DNA of 64,000 nucleotides from Azospirillum oryzae. GTDB taxonomy: Bacteria > Pseudomonadota > Alphaproteobacteria > Azospirillales > Azospirillaceae. Location: contig NZ_FXAK01000004.1 of NCBI RefSeq assembly GCF_900177515.1, forward strand, positions 248,001-312,000. The letters run 5' to 3'. The notes beneath the pieces are model-generated. The model was given only the letters and a program-made list of their open reading frames with translations, had not been told where the DNA came from and searched no databases. Both the position numbers and the translations under genes were made by a program. This document shows positions 9,258 to 18,356 of the stretch, one piece after another (position 1 is the stretch's first letter; the number at the start of each line of letters is the position of its first letter).

Positions 9258-11245
9258 GCAGTCCCACGATGACCACAGTCCCCACCAGTGCCTGCCGGCT
9301 GTGCGGCGGCAGCGCGATCCGTGTCTTCGAGACGGTGCTTCTCGGCCGGCATCAGGTCGGCTATTGGGAATGCACCCAATGCGGTTCCCTGCAGACCGAT
9401 CCTCCCCATTGGCTGGACGACGCCTATACGCCGGACTGCATGATGCAGGACGTCGGCATCGTGCAGCGCAGCATCCTGCTGTCGCTCACGGTCCCGCCCC
9501 TGCTGGAGCAACTCGGCGTCGGGGCGGGAACCCCGTGCCTGGATTGGGGCGGAGGCAACGGCCTGTTCACCCGCATGATGCGGGATCGGGGCTTCGCCTT
9601 CTTCCTGCACGACAAATACGTCGACAATCATTATGCGCTGGGGTTTGCGCGCAAGGACACGGAAACCTCGGTGTTTCCGGTCACCACGGCGTTCGAGGTG
9701 CTGGAACATCTGCCGAATCCGGCCGAGGACCTCGACGGCATTTTCGCCGCGGACTCCGACATCATCATCACCACGACCCAGCTTTACCGCGGGGAGGGGC
9801 CGGACTGGTTCTACCTGTCCCCCGACAACGGCCAGCACGTCTTCTTCTATTCGCTGCGTGCCCTCGACATGGTGGCGCAACGCCATGGCATGCGGCTGCA
9901 CAGCAACGGCCAGACCCATGTCTTCTACCGGGAGCAGCCCAGGCATCTGCGCTATTCGCCGGACCGGATCCATGCGATGGGCAAGGCGCTCTCCGATCCG
10001 GCGGGATTGCTGGACAGCGGCCTTCGCGGATTGCAGAGCCATGTCCGGCAGGCCCCCTATCAGCATGTCGCCACCGACGCGCAGGCCGTGCTGGAGCGTT
10101 TGCGCTCCACCCGTCCCGCAGCCGCGCCGGCCCGGGATCGCCTGCGCTTCCAAATCCGCCGCTCCCCGGCCAAGCCGCGGGTGATGATCGACTCCGTCTT
10201 CTTCCAGCTTCAGCGCACCGGCATCGCCCGCGTCTGGCACAGCCTGCTGAAGGAGTGGAGCGGCACCGACTTCGCCGAGCGGCTTCTGGTCCTGGACCGC
10301 AACGGCTGGGCACCGCGGGTGCCGGGCATCGCCTACCGGATGATCGAGCCGCACGACTATGCCGATCCGCAGCGCCAGCGGCGGCTGATCGAGCAGTGCG
10401 GCCTGGAGGAGAAGGCCGGGGTCTTCATCTCGACCTACTACACCGCGCCGCTCACCATCCCGTCGGTGATGATGGTGTACGACATGATCCCGGAGATGCT
10501 GAACATGAACCTGGCACAGCCGATGTGGGCCGAAAAGCGGGCCGCCATCGCCTATGCCCGACGCTATATCTGCATTTCCGAAAGCACCCGCAGCGATCTG
10601 GAGCGCCTGCACACGGAAGCGGCGGGGCGGACCAGCCTTGCCTATCCGGGCGTCGATTCCTCCTTCCGCGTCCTGCCGGACACCGACCGGCAGGCCTTGC
10701 GGGCCGAGGTGCGCTGTCCCAACGGCTTCTTCCTGCTGGTGGGCGGCCTGCACGAGCACAAGAACGGCGTGGCCCTGGTGCATGCCTTGGCACGGATGCC
10801 GCCGGAAGAACGCCTGCCCGTCCTGTGCTCCAGCCGCCACGCGTCGCCGGATCAGCTGAACGGCCTGCCGGAGGGAGTCGAGGTCCGGCTGGTGCGGGCG
10901 GAGGACGATGCGCTGGTCCGCCTGTACAATGCGGCGACCGCCCTGGTGTTCCCGTCCTTCTACGAAGGCTTCGGGCTGCCGCTGATCGAAGCGATGGCCT
11001 GCGGGTGCCCGGTCGTCGCCTCCGACCTGCCGGTGCTGCGCGAGGTGGGCGCCGAGGCGGCGCTCTACATCGACCCGCGGTCCCCGGACAGCATCGTCCC
11101 CGCCCTGCGCGCCGTCCGCCAGCCCGCGACACGAAACGCCCTGATCCAGGCCGGCTTCGACCGGAGCAGGCGCTTCACCTGGCAGGGGATGGCCGCCGCG
11201 GTTCGCGAGGTTCTGGAACAGGAGGCGGACCGGGCGGAGGCCTGA
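9254..11245 (+). CDS. Methyltransferase-GT4 glycosyltransferase fusion
   Basis: About 663 aa from GTG 9254, which overlaps the previous stop (GTGA); ATG 9269 is an alternative. The N-terminus has a zinc-ribbon-like pair of cysteine motifs, CRLC near residue 14 and CTQC near residue 41, then a class I methyltransferase with motif I CLDWGGGNGLFT near residue 95. This order is typical of sugar C-methyltransferase-like proteins. From about residue 305 it becomes a GT4 enzyme: PSVMMVYDMIPE, GVDSSFRV, LLVGGLHEHKNG and FPSFYEGFGLPLIEAMACG (residues about 566-585). A methyltransferase joined to a GT4 suggests coupled transfer and methylation of one sugar on a surface glycan (inference). Confidence 0.8.
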   Translation: MSSPTMTTVPTSACRLCGGSAIRVFETVLLGRHQVGYWECTQCGSLQTDPPHWLDDAYTPDCMMQDVGIVQRSILLSLTVPPLLEQLGVGAGTPCLDWGGGNGLFTRMMRDRGFAFFLHDKYVDNHYALGFARKDTETSVFPVTTAFEVLEHLPNPAEDLDGIFAADSDIIITTTQLYRGEGPDWFYLSPDNGQHVFFYSLRALDMVAQRHGMRLHSNGQTHVFYREQPRHLRYSPDRIHAMGKALSDPAGLLDSGLRGLQSHVRQAPYQHVATDAQAVLERLRSTRPAAAPARDRLRFQIRRSPAKPRVMIDSVFFQLQRTGIARVWHSLLKEWSGTDFAERLLVLDRNGWAPRVPGIAYRMIEPHDYADPQRQRRLIEQCGLEEKAGVFISTYYTAPLTIPSVMMVYDMIPEMLNMNLAQPMWAEKRAAIAYARRYICISESTRSDLERLHTEAAGRTSLAYPGVDSSFRVLPDTDRQALRAEVRCPNGFFLLVGGLHEHKNGVALVHALARMPPEERLPVLCSSRHASPDQLNGLPEGVEVRLVRAEDDALVRLYNAATALVFPSFYEGFGLPLIEAMACGCPVVASDLPVLREVGAEAALYIDPRSPDSIVPALRAVRQPATRNALIQAGFDRSRRFTWQGMAAAVREVLEQEADRAEA

Positions 11246-11251
11246 ACCGCC

Positions 11252-12061
11252 TCACTGCCACCAGGCGTGATCGTCGGTGATCTCGGGCTCGGGGATGTGG
11301 ATGTCGCTGCCCGGCGGCAGGGCGATGAGGTTGACGGCGCCGACCCCGCCGAACAGGTCGGTGGGGTTGCCGGCGAAGTTGCCGGGATGGAACAGGCGGG
11401 CGGTGTGCCACCAGACCCGGTAGCCCATCGACCGGATCAGCCCGATCAGGGCGGGCGAGCGGTCGCGCCGGTCGTTCTCCACATACAGCACCGGCCGGTG
11501 GCGCGCGATCAGTTTGGAGGCCCCGCGCAGCACCGCCTCCTCCATGCCCTCCACGTCGGCCTTCAGCAGGCGGCAGGACGGCAGGTCCAGGCTGTCCAGC
11601 GTCACCAGCGGAACCAGTTCGCCATAGTCCCAGCCGCCGAGACCGAGGGCGCCGAAATTGTTGGAACGGCTCGGGTCGAGCGTCGGCACCCGGATGGCGC
11701 CGGCCTCGCCACCCACCACCATGCGCCGCGCCCGCACATTGGTAACGCCGTTCAGGGCCAGATTGGCGCAGAGAAGGTTGAACAGCATCTCCTGCGGTTC
11801 GAAGGCGATGACGGAGCCGGACGACCCGACCATGCGGGCCAGCGGCAGGGTCTGGGCGCCGATGTTGGCCCCGACCTCGACCACGACGTCACCCGGACGC
11901 ACGACCGAGCGGAACAGGGCCACCTCATGCTCGGCATATTCGCCGTAGAGATCGAGGGAGCGGCCGACATAGCGGTCGTTGCGGTTGTAGACCATCAAGC
12001 CGTGACGGCACGGCCGCATGCGGTTGAAGCCGCCTTCCAGATCCACTGGCCCACCGATCAT
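11252..12061 (-). CDS. FkbM family methyltransferase
   Basis: 269 aa from ATG 12061, chosen because GGGAG lies seven bases upstream; the frame is open to an ATG at 12202, but the extra 47 residues look non-coding. FkbM signatures are present: GDVVVEVGANIGAQTLPLA (motif I), VIAFEPQ, and LLKADVEGMEEAVLRGA, the usual acidic/EG post-motif. These enzymes O-methylate sugars or related hydroxyls; the acceptor is unknown. It converges with the preceding methyltransferase-GT4 gene, only six bases between stops, and is divergent from the amidotransferase gene. Confidence 0.8.
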   Translation of the reverse strand: MIGGPVDLEGGFNRMRPCRHGLMVYNRNDRYVGRSLDLYGEYAEHEVALFRSVVRPGDVVVEVGANIGAQTLPLARMVGSSGSVIAFEPQEMLFNLLCANLALNGVTNVRARRMVVGGEAGAIRVPTLDPSRSNNFGALGLGGWDYGELVPLVTLDSLDLPSCRLLKADVEGMEEAVLRGASKLIARHRPVLYVENDRRDRSPALIGLIRSMGYRVWWHTARLFHPGNFAGNPTDLFGGVGAVNLIALPPGSDIHIPEPEITDDHAWWQ

Positions 12062-12276
12062 CCGCCTGCTCCCATCCGGCCCGACCGGAACGGCCGCACC
12101 CCACGGCCTCTGCTGTAACCAAAGCAGGAATTGGAAGCCACGACTTTCCGCCCGCGCACCCTGTCGCCGCTCTCCGGCAGTCCGGGTTCGGCATTTCGCC
12201 ATGGCACCCGGCCGGGGGAGGCGCTACACCTAGCCCCCGTCGCCACCTTCGGCAGTCCCCTCGGGAGAGCAGCCCC

Positions 12277-14202
12277 ATGTGCGGTTTCGCCGGCTTCGCC
12301 GGACCCGGCGGCGAGCGCGACCTCGCCGTCATGACCAGCATCATCCGCCACCGCGGCCCCGACGACGACGGCGTCTATGCCGATCATGGCAGTGCCGATC
12401 ACAGCGGCGCCTTGCCGGTCCATCTGGGCTTCCGCCGCCTCGCCATCATCGACATCGAGGGCGGCCACCAGCCGATGGCGACGGCGGAGGGCGATCTGGT
12501 CATCGTCTACAACGGCGAGATCTACAACGCGCCTGAGCTGCGCCGCGCGCTGGAGCAGGCCGGCCACCGCTTCCGAACCGACCATTCCGACACCGAGGTG
12601 CTGCTGCACGGCTACCGGGAATGGGGCCTGGACATGCTGGAGCGGCTGAACGGCATGTTCGCCTTCTGCCTCTACGACCGCCGCCAGGGCCGGCTGGTGT
12701 TCGGCCGCGACCGCTTCGGCAAGAAGCCGCTGTTCTATGCCGAGACGCCGGACGGGCTGGTTTTCGCGTCGGAGGCCACCGCCGTCCTGTCGCACCCGTC
12801 GGTGCCGGACGGGCTGGACCGCACCGCGCTGGTCAAGTATTTCGCCTACGGCTTCATCCCGGCGCCGCTGACCGCCCATGCCGCGGTGCGCAAGCTGCCG
12901 GGCGGTTGCAGCATGGTCTACGACCTGACCAGCCGCCGGCTGTCGGTCAGCCGCTACTGGGAATACCGCATGGTGGTGGACGACCAGCCGCCGGGCGGCC
13001 CCGATGAGTGGGCGGAGGAGCTGCGCGAGCTGCTGGACCGCGCGGTGGAGCGCCGGATGCTGAGCGACGTGCCGGTCGGCTTCTTCCTGTCCGGCGGCAT
13101 CGACAGCGCCGCCATCGTGGCGCTCGCGGCCCGCCACCGCGACCCGGCGTCGATGAAGACCTTCACCATCGGCTTCGACGAGCCGAGCTTCGACGAGAGC
13201 GGCTATGCCGCCGACGCGGCGCGCCATTACGGCACCGACCATGCCTGCCGCACGCTGAACCTCGACACCGCGGCGGGGATGCTGCCGGAACTGCTGGGCC
13301 GGCTGGACGACCCGATCGCCGATCCGTCGATCCTGCCGACGCACCTGCTGTCGCGCTTCGCCCGCGAACGGGTGACGGTGGCGCTGACCGGCGACGGCGG
13401 CGACGAGCTGTTCGCCGGCTACGACACCTTCGACGCGCTCAAGCCCGCGCGGCTCTACCACCATGCCGTCCCCCGCCCGCTGCACCGGCTGGCGGAAGCG
13501 GTGGCCCACCGGCTGCCGCGCTCGGACCGCAACATGAGCTTCGACTTCAAGCTGCGCCGGGCGCTGCGCGGGCTGGGGCACCGGCCGGCGCACTGGATGC
13601 CGGCCTGGCTGGGACCGGCCTCTGTGGAGGAGGTGTCGCGGCTGTTCGGCACCGACCTCTCCGCCGACGATCTCTATGACGAGGCCGACGCCCTGTGGCG
13701 GTCGGGCGCCAGCCGGAACGACGTCGACCGCTCCATCGAGTTCTACGGCCGCTTCTATCTGGGCGAGAATTTGCTGATCAAGGCCGACCGCGCCAGCATG
13801 TTCTGTTCGCTGGAGACGCGCTCGCCCTTCCTCGACCGCGACCTCGTCGCCTTCGTCAGCCGGCTGCCGGCCGGCGTGAAGCTGCAGCCGAACGGCATCC
13901 GGGGCGGGACGCGGAAATGGATCCTGAAGAAGGCGATGGCGCCGCTGCTGCCGCCGGCGATCCTGTCGCGGCCCAAGAAGGGCTTCGGCATCCCCTTGAG
14001 CCGCTGGCTGCGCCACCTGCCCCAGCCGCCGCTGGAGACCGCGGCGCGCATCGGGGTGGACGGCGCCTGGCTGGCGGCGCGCTGGGACGAGCACCGCAGC
14101 GGGCAGGCCGACCACCGCGGCCTGCTGTGGGCCTGGACCGCACTCGCCACCGCGCTGGACCGCCCGGCCCAGACCCCGGCACCGATGGAAAACGCAGCAT
14201 GA
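12277..14202 (+). CDS. asnB: Asparagine-synthase-type glutamine amidotransferase
   Basis: 641 aa. The catalytic Cys is residue 2 (MCGFAGF), as required for an Ntn-type class II glutaminase; residues 1 to about 220 are this domain (RHRGPDDDG, YNGEIYN). The synthetase domain carries the PP-loop LSGGIDSAA near residue 270 and GDGGDELFAGY. The start is preceded by GGGAGAG. Its setting in a glycan cluster fits the amidotransferases found in exosortase or polysaccharide loci, which transfer glutamine nitrogen to sugar acids or peptides, more than housekeeping asparagine synthesis; the sequence alone does not decide this. Its stop overlaps the next start (ATGA). Confidence 0.85.
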   Translation: MCGFAGFAGPGGERDLAVMTSIIRHRGPDDDGVYADHGSADHSGALPVHLGFRRLAIIDIEGGHQPMATAEGDLVIVYNGEIYNAPELRRALEQAGHRFRTDHSDTEVLLHGYREWGLDMLERLNGMFAFCLYDRRQGRLVFGRDRFGKKPLFYAETPDGLVFASEATAVLSHPSVPDGLDRTALVKYFAYGFIPAPLTAHAAVRKLPGGCSMVYDLTSRRLSVSRYWEYRMVVDDQPPGGPDEWAEELRELLDRAVERRMLSDVPVGFFLSGGIDSAAIVALAARHRDPASMKTFTIGFDEPSFDESGYAADAARHYGTDHACRTLNLDTAAGMLPELLGRLDDPIADPSILPTHLLSRFARERVTVALTGDGGDELFAGYDTFDALKPARLYHHAVPRPLHRLAEAVAHRLPRSDRNMSFDFKLRRALRGLGHRPAHWMPAWLGPASVEEVSRLFGTDLSADDLYDEADALWRSGASRNDVDRSIEFYGRFYLGENLLIKADRASMFCSLETRSPFLDRDLVAFVSRLPAGVKLQPNGIRGGTRKWILKKAMAPLLPPAILSRPKKGFGIPLSRWLRHLPQPPLETAARIGVDGAWLAARWDEHRSGQADHRGLLWAWTALATALDRPAQTPAPMENAA

Positions 14203-16148
14203 GTTTAGACAGTCTGGATCGTCCGCTTCCTCAGACGCATGGGGGAGCGGACATGCATGCCGCTGCCCGCGCCGGTTCCCGCGCCTCGTCGTTCGCCCGC
14301 ATCCTGGTCCGGCTTCTGCTGGGGCTGGGGACGCTGATCGTCGTCTATCAGTTCGGCCGGAACATGCAGGCGAGCAGCGGCCTGCCCTATTGGGACGACT
14401 GGGGCTATTTCTTCGGCACCGCCCAGGGCGTGCAGCAGCCGCTGACCTTCCATTCGATCTTCGCCAAGGACAGCGACCATGTCGCGCCCTTCTTCAAGCT
14501 GCTGACCCACGGGCTGTGGCATGCCATCGGCGTCGATTTCATCGCCTTCCGGCTGGTCGGCTGGCTGGCCTTCGCCGCGATGCTGGCCACTTACGCGCTG
14601 GTCCTGCTGCGGGACTGCATGCGGTCGGCCTCAGATGCGGTGCCGGTGGTGGCGGCCGGACTGTTCCTGACCGGCACGCTGAACAACGAGTATTTCTATT
14701 ACCAGCACATGGGGCTGGCCCAGCCGATCTTCTTCACCTGCCTGTTCCTGTTCCTCCACACGCTGGCCCGCGGGCGGCTGGTGCTTGCCACGCTGTTCCT
14801 GCTGGCCTTCGGCTCCACCGGAGTGTTCGGCGCCAGCTATGCGCTGGGAGCGGCGGGGGTCGGGGCGGTGCTGGCCCTGCGCCGAAAGGCAGGCTGGCGG
14901 GAAAGGCTGACGGAGGGCCGCACGCTGCTGGCGGTCGGCGGCGGGCTGCTGCTGACGGTGGCGATGCTATGGATGACCTTCCACGGCTCCTACGCCAACC
15001 ACACCGGCCAGCCGCTGGTGCTGCCCTGGCATCGGGAGTTCTGGGCCTTCCTGTTCGGCGCCTTCGCCACCGCCGCCGGCCTGCCGGTGGAGACAGTGGG
15101 AGCGCCGCCGTCCCTGGCGGTGGGGGCCGTGGCGTTCGCGCTCTGCCTGATCCCGGCGGTGCTGCTGCCCTTCGGCCGGGCGGGCGTCGAGCGGCGGCAC
15201 GCCGTCTTCTGCATCGCCTCGCTGATTGCAGGGGCGGTGATCGTCACCATGACCACCGCCCTGGGCCGGGCCGGGCTGTGCGGCGACGGCATCGCCGCCG
15301 CGATGCGTTGCGGCACCATCCCGCGCTATGCCTATCCGGTCCTGCTGGCCTTCCCGGCGGCGGTCGCCGGCTGGACGGTGCTGATGGCCGGCCGGGCAGG
15401 GGTCGGGAGAATGAACCGGGGAACCGCCGCCGGGCTGCTTCTGGCCGCCCTGCTCGTCCTCGGCCACAGCGTCGGCGGCTCCCTGCTGCGGCATTGGAAA
15501 GTCGCTGATCTCAACCGCATGGTGGCGGAACGCGACAGCGAGGCGCAACGCTGCATCGCCAGCCACCTGCAGGCCATCAGGACAGCGGACGGGCTGGACT
15601 GGCAGCAGCCGCTGGTCTGCCCGTCCAGCTCGCCGCGCAACATCGCCCCCTTCCTGCACGCGGCCTACGACCTGAAGGCCGACTTCCTGGCCCCGACCCT
15701 GAACGATGCGGCCAACCGGCCGGAGCGCCCGATCCTGCAGACCCTTCTGCGCAACGGGACGCTCGATGACGGGACCGGTGTCCTGCGGCTGAGCATGGCG
15801 GTGCGGACGGCCGAGACGGGGGACGGGGTGAACGGCTCCCTCGACCGGATCGAGCGGATTCCCAACGGTCCGCTCGCCCTGGCGGGATGGGCCGCCGACA
15901 TGACCGTGCCGGCGCCGGCGGCTTTCGTCCTGGCGGCGGTCGGCGACCGCATCGTCGCCACCGGCTCCACCGGCAGTGCGCGGTCCGACGTCGTCAACGC
16001 CTTCCACGAGGAGCGGCTCCTCAACAGCGGCTTCATCCTGCCGCTGCCGGCCGAGGTCGCCGGCCAGCGGGTCCGGCTGTTCGTCATGGCCCATTCCGGC
16101 GCCTTGAAGGAACTGACGCCCCCCGGCGGTGTGGTGGCGGCGCCCTGA
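14199..16148 (+). CDS. Polytopic membrane protein, possible GT-C-type glycosyltransferase
   Basis: 649 aa from ATG 14199, overlapping the amidotransferase stop by ATGA. Roughly ten hydrophobic segments lie between residues 25 and 440, starting with ILVRLLLGLGTLIVVYQF, followed by a soluble C-terminal part of about 200 residues. After the first helix, YWDDWGYFF gives an acidic pair in the first periplasmic loop, the arrangement seen in GT-C lipid-sugar-dependent enzymes. I do not recognise a named family. The overlap suggests tight coupling with the amidotransferase. A role in transferring or polymerising glycan at the periplasmic face is inference. Confidence 0.65.
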   Translation: MSLDSLDRPLPQTHGGADMHAAARAGSRASSFARILVRLLLGLGTLIVVYQFGRNMQASSGLPYWDDWGYFFGTAQGVQQPLTFHSIFAKDSDHVAPFFKLLTHGLWHAIGVDFIAFRLVGWLAFAAMLATYALVLLRDCMRSASDAVPVVAAGLFLTGTLNNEYFYYQHMGLAQPIFFTCLFLFLHTLARGRLVLATLFLLAFGSTGVFGASYALGAAGVGAVLALRRKAGWRERLTEGRTLLAVGGGLLLTVAMLWMTFHGSYANHTGQPLVLPWHREFWAFLFGAFATAAGLPVETVGAPPSLAVGAVAFALCLIPAVLLPFGRAGVERRHAVFCIASLIAGAVIVTMTTALGRAGLCGDGIAAAMRCGTIPRYAYPVLLAFPAAVAGWTVLMAGRAGVGRMNRGTAAGLLLAALLVLGHSVGGSLLRHWKVADLNRMVAERDSEAQRCIASHLQAIRTADGLDWQQPLVCPSSSPRNIAPFLHAAYDLKADFLAPTLNDAANRPERPILQTLLRNGTLDDGTGVLRLSMAVRTAETGDGVNGSLDRIERIPNGPLALAGWAADMTVPAPAAFVLAAVGDRIVATGSTGSARSDVVNAFHEERLLNSGFILPLPAEVAGQRVRLFVMAHSGALKELTPPGGVVAAP

Positions 16149-16165
16149 CGCGAGACGGCGACGCG

Positions 16166-16203
16166 AAAAGGCCCCGCACCGGGAAGGGTGCGGGGCCTTT
16201 TTT
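16166..16203. terminator. Strong bidirectional rho-independent terminator
   Basis: AAAAGGCCCCGCACC (16166-16180) pairs with GGTGCGGGGCCTTTT around a six-base loop, with an A tract before and a T tract after. It therefore works in both directions and sits between the convergent genes at 14199-16148 and 16217-17266. Confidence 0.9.
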
Positions 16204-16216
16204 CTGATCGGGACCG

Positions 16217-17266
16217 TCAGTCGCGGATGCTGCGGTCCACGGGCGGCGGTTCGTCGAAATTCAGCATGGTCTTGATCGAATAGTGGCTCTTGCCCTGGCT
16301 CTCGAAATAGATGCGGACCAGCAGCTCGGCCAGCAGCCCCATCAGGATGCACATCACCCCGGTGACCAGCCCCATCGTCACCAGAAGCGGCAGCGGCGTC
16401 AGGATGAAGGAGATGCCGTCGACCAGCTTCAGATAGATCGCATAGATGCCGGCCAGCACCGACAGCCCCATGAACATCAGGCCGGCGAAGCCGAAGATGT
16501 AGATCGGCTTGGTCTCGTACTGGGTCAGGAACTTCACGACGACGAGGTCGAGGACGACCTTCAGCACCCGCTCCAGCCCGTATTTCGACTGGCCGTGGCG
16601 GCGCGGGTGGTGGCGCACCGGCATCTCGGTCAGCCTGGCGCCCTGCCAGCGGGCGTAGATCGGCACGAAGCGGTGCATCTCGCCATAGAGCCGGTAGCCC
16701 TGCAGCATCTGCCGCCGGTAGGCCTTCAGCGTGCAGCCATAGTCGTTCAGCTTCACGCCGGAGATGGTGGAGATCAGCTTGTTGGCCATCTTGCTCGGCA
16801 GCGTGCGCAGCAGGAAGCCGTCCTGCCGGTCGGCGCGCCAGCCCGACACCACGTCATACCCCTCGTCCAGCTTGGCGAGCAGGCCTGCGATGTCCTGCGG
16901 GTCGTTCTGCAGGTCGCCGTCCATCGGCACGATGACGTCGCCGCGGGCATGATCGATGCCGGCCATCATCGCCGCGGTCTGGCCGACGTTGCGGCGGAAG
17001 TTGATGACGCGGATGCGGCTGTCCGACGCCACGCGCTGCAATTCCGCCTCCGTCCCGTCGGTGGAGCCGTCATTGACGAAGATGACCTCGAAGCTCCGCC
17101 CCAGCCCGTCGAGCGCCGGGATCAGCCGGCCGCACAGGGGGGCGATGTTGTCCTCCTCGTTGTAGACCGGGATCAGGACCGAGACGGAAACCGTGCCGGT
17201 GTCCATGGCGGCGGATCCGGGGGTGAGCAGGAGGGTCATCGAACGGGTCCGGAGGCTGCGGGTCAT
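16217..17266 (-). CDS. GT2 glycosyltransferase, polyprenyl-phosphate type (GtrB/DPM1-like)
   Basis: 349 aa from ATG 17266; in-frame ATGs at 17239 and 17206 also fit, and the domain begins just after the last one. It has VSVLIPVYNEEDNI at the N-terminus, EVIFVNDGSTDGT, PMDGDLQNDPQDI (the DxD) and VVSGWRADRQDGF, all typical of enzymes that load a sugar onto undecaprenyl or dolichyl phosphate. Two C-terminal membrane helices (around residues 260-285 and 300-325) complete the GtrB-like layout. The lipid-linked sugar would be used by a membrane GT such as the polytopic protein next door. Confidence 0.85.
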   Translation of the reverse strand: MTRSLRTRSMTLLLTPGSAAMDTGTVSVSVLIPVYNEEDNIAPLCGRLIPALDGLGRSFEVIFVNDGSTDGTEAELQRVASDSRIRVINFRRNVGQTAAMMAGIDHARGDVIVPMDGDLQNDPQDIAGLLAKLDEGYDVVSGWRADRQDGFLLRTLPSKMANKLISTISGVKLNDYGCTLKAYRRQMLQGYRLYGEMHRFVPIYARWQGARLTEMPVRHHPRRHGQSKYGLERVLKVVLDLVVVKFLTQYETKPIYIFGFAGLMFMGLSVLAGIYAIYLKLVDGISFILTPLPLLVTMGLVTGVMCILMGLLAELLVRIYFESQGKSHYSIKTMLNFDEPPPVDRSIRD

Positions 17267-17541
17267 CTATCGTGGGCGATGCCGGGCCATGGTATGGCCG
17301 CTGGGTCCAGCAAGCGCAACGGATAATTGGATCACGGGCCAGGGACGGGCGCTCGATCGACGGCCATGACATCGGCGATGCCGTTGTCCCTGCTGTGTCT
17401 TGCCAAGGCCCATGCCACTGTGGGATGACGTGCGGACAAACGGCGGGGCATGCGGGAAGCCGGGCGGATGCCCGTCGGCGGCCGCCTGCCGGCAGGCCGT
17501 TCAGCCCGACATGCTCCCCGACCGGAACCGGCCCACCCCCG

Positions 17542-18318
17542 ATGAAACTCTCCCTCGTCATCCCTTGCACCCATCGGGACGTCGTCCTGGTTCCGGATCT
17601 GCTGGAAGCCTATGCGAGCGGCACCGAACTGCCGGATCAGGTCATCGTATCGATCAGCAACGCGCACATGGCGGACGAGGCGGTCCTGGCGCGGGTCGCC
17701 GCCATCGGCGTCACCCGCTTCCCCGAGATCCTCATCCTCAAGCACCACCGGCGCATGTTCCACGGGCCGAACCGCCAAGCCGCCTCGGAACGGGCGATCC
17801 ATGAGCTGATCTGCTATCAGGACGCCGACGACACCCCGCATCCGCAGCGCATCCAGATCGTCAAGCGCCTGTTCCAGCAGTACGACATCATGCACCTGAA
17901 CCACACCTGCTGCTTTGCAGGGGGGGAGTTTTATCAGGTCCATGGCGCTCTCCAGTTCATGATCTGGCACCAGAGCGCCATCGCCGAAGGCTGCTTCCCG
18001 CAGGGCCGGCTGCGTGACTGCGTCCAGGTGCAGCAGTCCTACGGCGCCTTCACCGAACGCCCCGTCCATGCCGGGCAGCCGGTGATCCGGAGAGAGGTGC
18101 TGAAGCAGGTGCGCTGGAAGGATTGGGGGGAGCTGGCCTTCGGCATCTCCGAGGATTACGAGTTCAGCATGGAGTGCGTCTATGTCTGGCGCAAATCGAT
18201 GATCGTCGACATCCCGCTGATCCGCTACACCCCCTTCGCAGGCCGCGAGACGGTGGAGGAGATGCTGGGGCTCGTCCCGGACGGCGCGTCCTCCACGGCC
18301 CCATCCTCCCAGCCCTGA
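17542..18318 (+). CDS. GT2-like (GT-A) glycosyltransferase
   Basis: 258 aa from ATG 17542; the frame is open further upstream, but homologous-looking sequence begins at MKLSLVIPCTHRD. A DxD-like metal site is visible in LICYQDADDTPHP. The later part (FGISEDYEFSMECVYVWRKS) carries the ED pair that usually supplies the catalytic base in GT-A enzymes. No membrane helices. It is divergent from the GT2 gene to its left and convergent with the FkbM-like gene to its right. Substrate unknown. Confidence 0.7.
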   Translation: MKLSLVIPCTHRDVVLVPDLLEAYASGTELPDQVIVSISNAHMADEAVLARVAAIGVTRFPEILILKHHRRMFHGPNRQAASERAIHELICYQDADDTPHPQRIQIVKRLFQQYDIMHLNHTCCFAGGEFYQVHGALQFMIWHQSAIAEGCFPQGRLRDCVQVQQSYGAFTERPVHAGQPVIRREVLKQVRWKDWGELAFGISEDYEFSMECVYVWRKSMIVDIPLIRYTPFAGRETVEEMLGLVPDGASSTAPSSQP

Positions 18319-18356
18319 CCGGGGCGGACGGCTTCAGCCGGAGCGGCAGTTCCTGT

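Noticed and set aside
12058-14115. 685-residue minus-strand frame opposite the amidotransferase
   Set aside because: The plus frame has clear glutaminase and PP-loop motifs; the minus text is mirror sequence.
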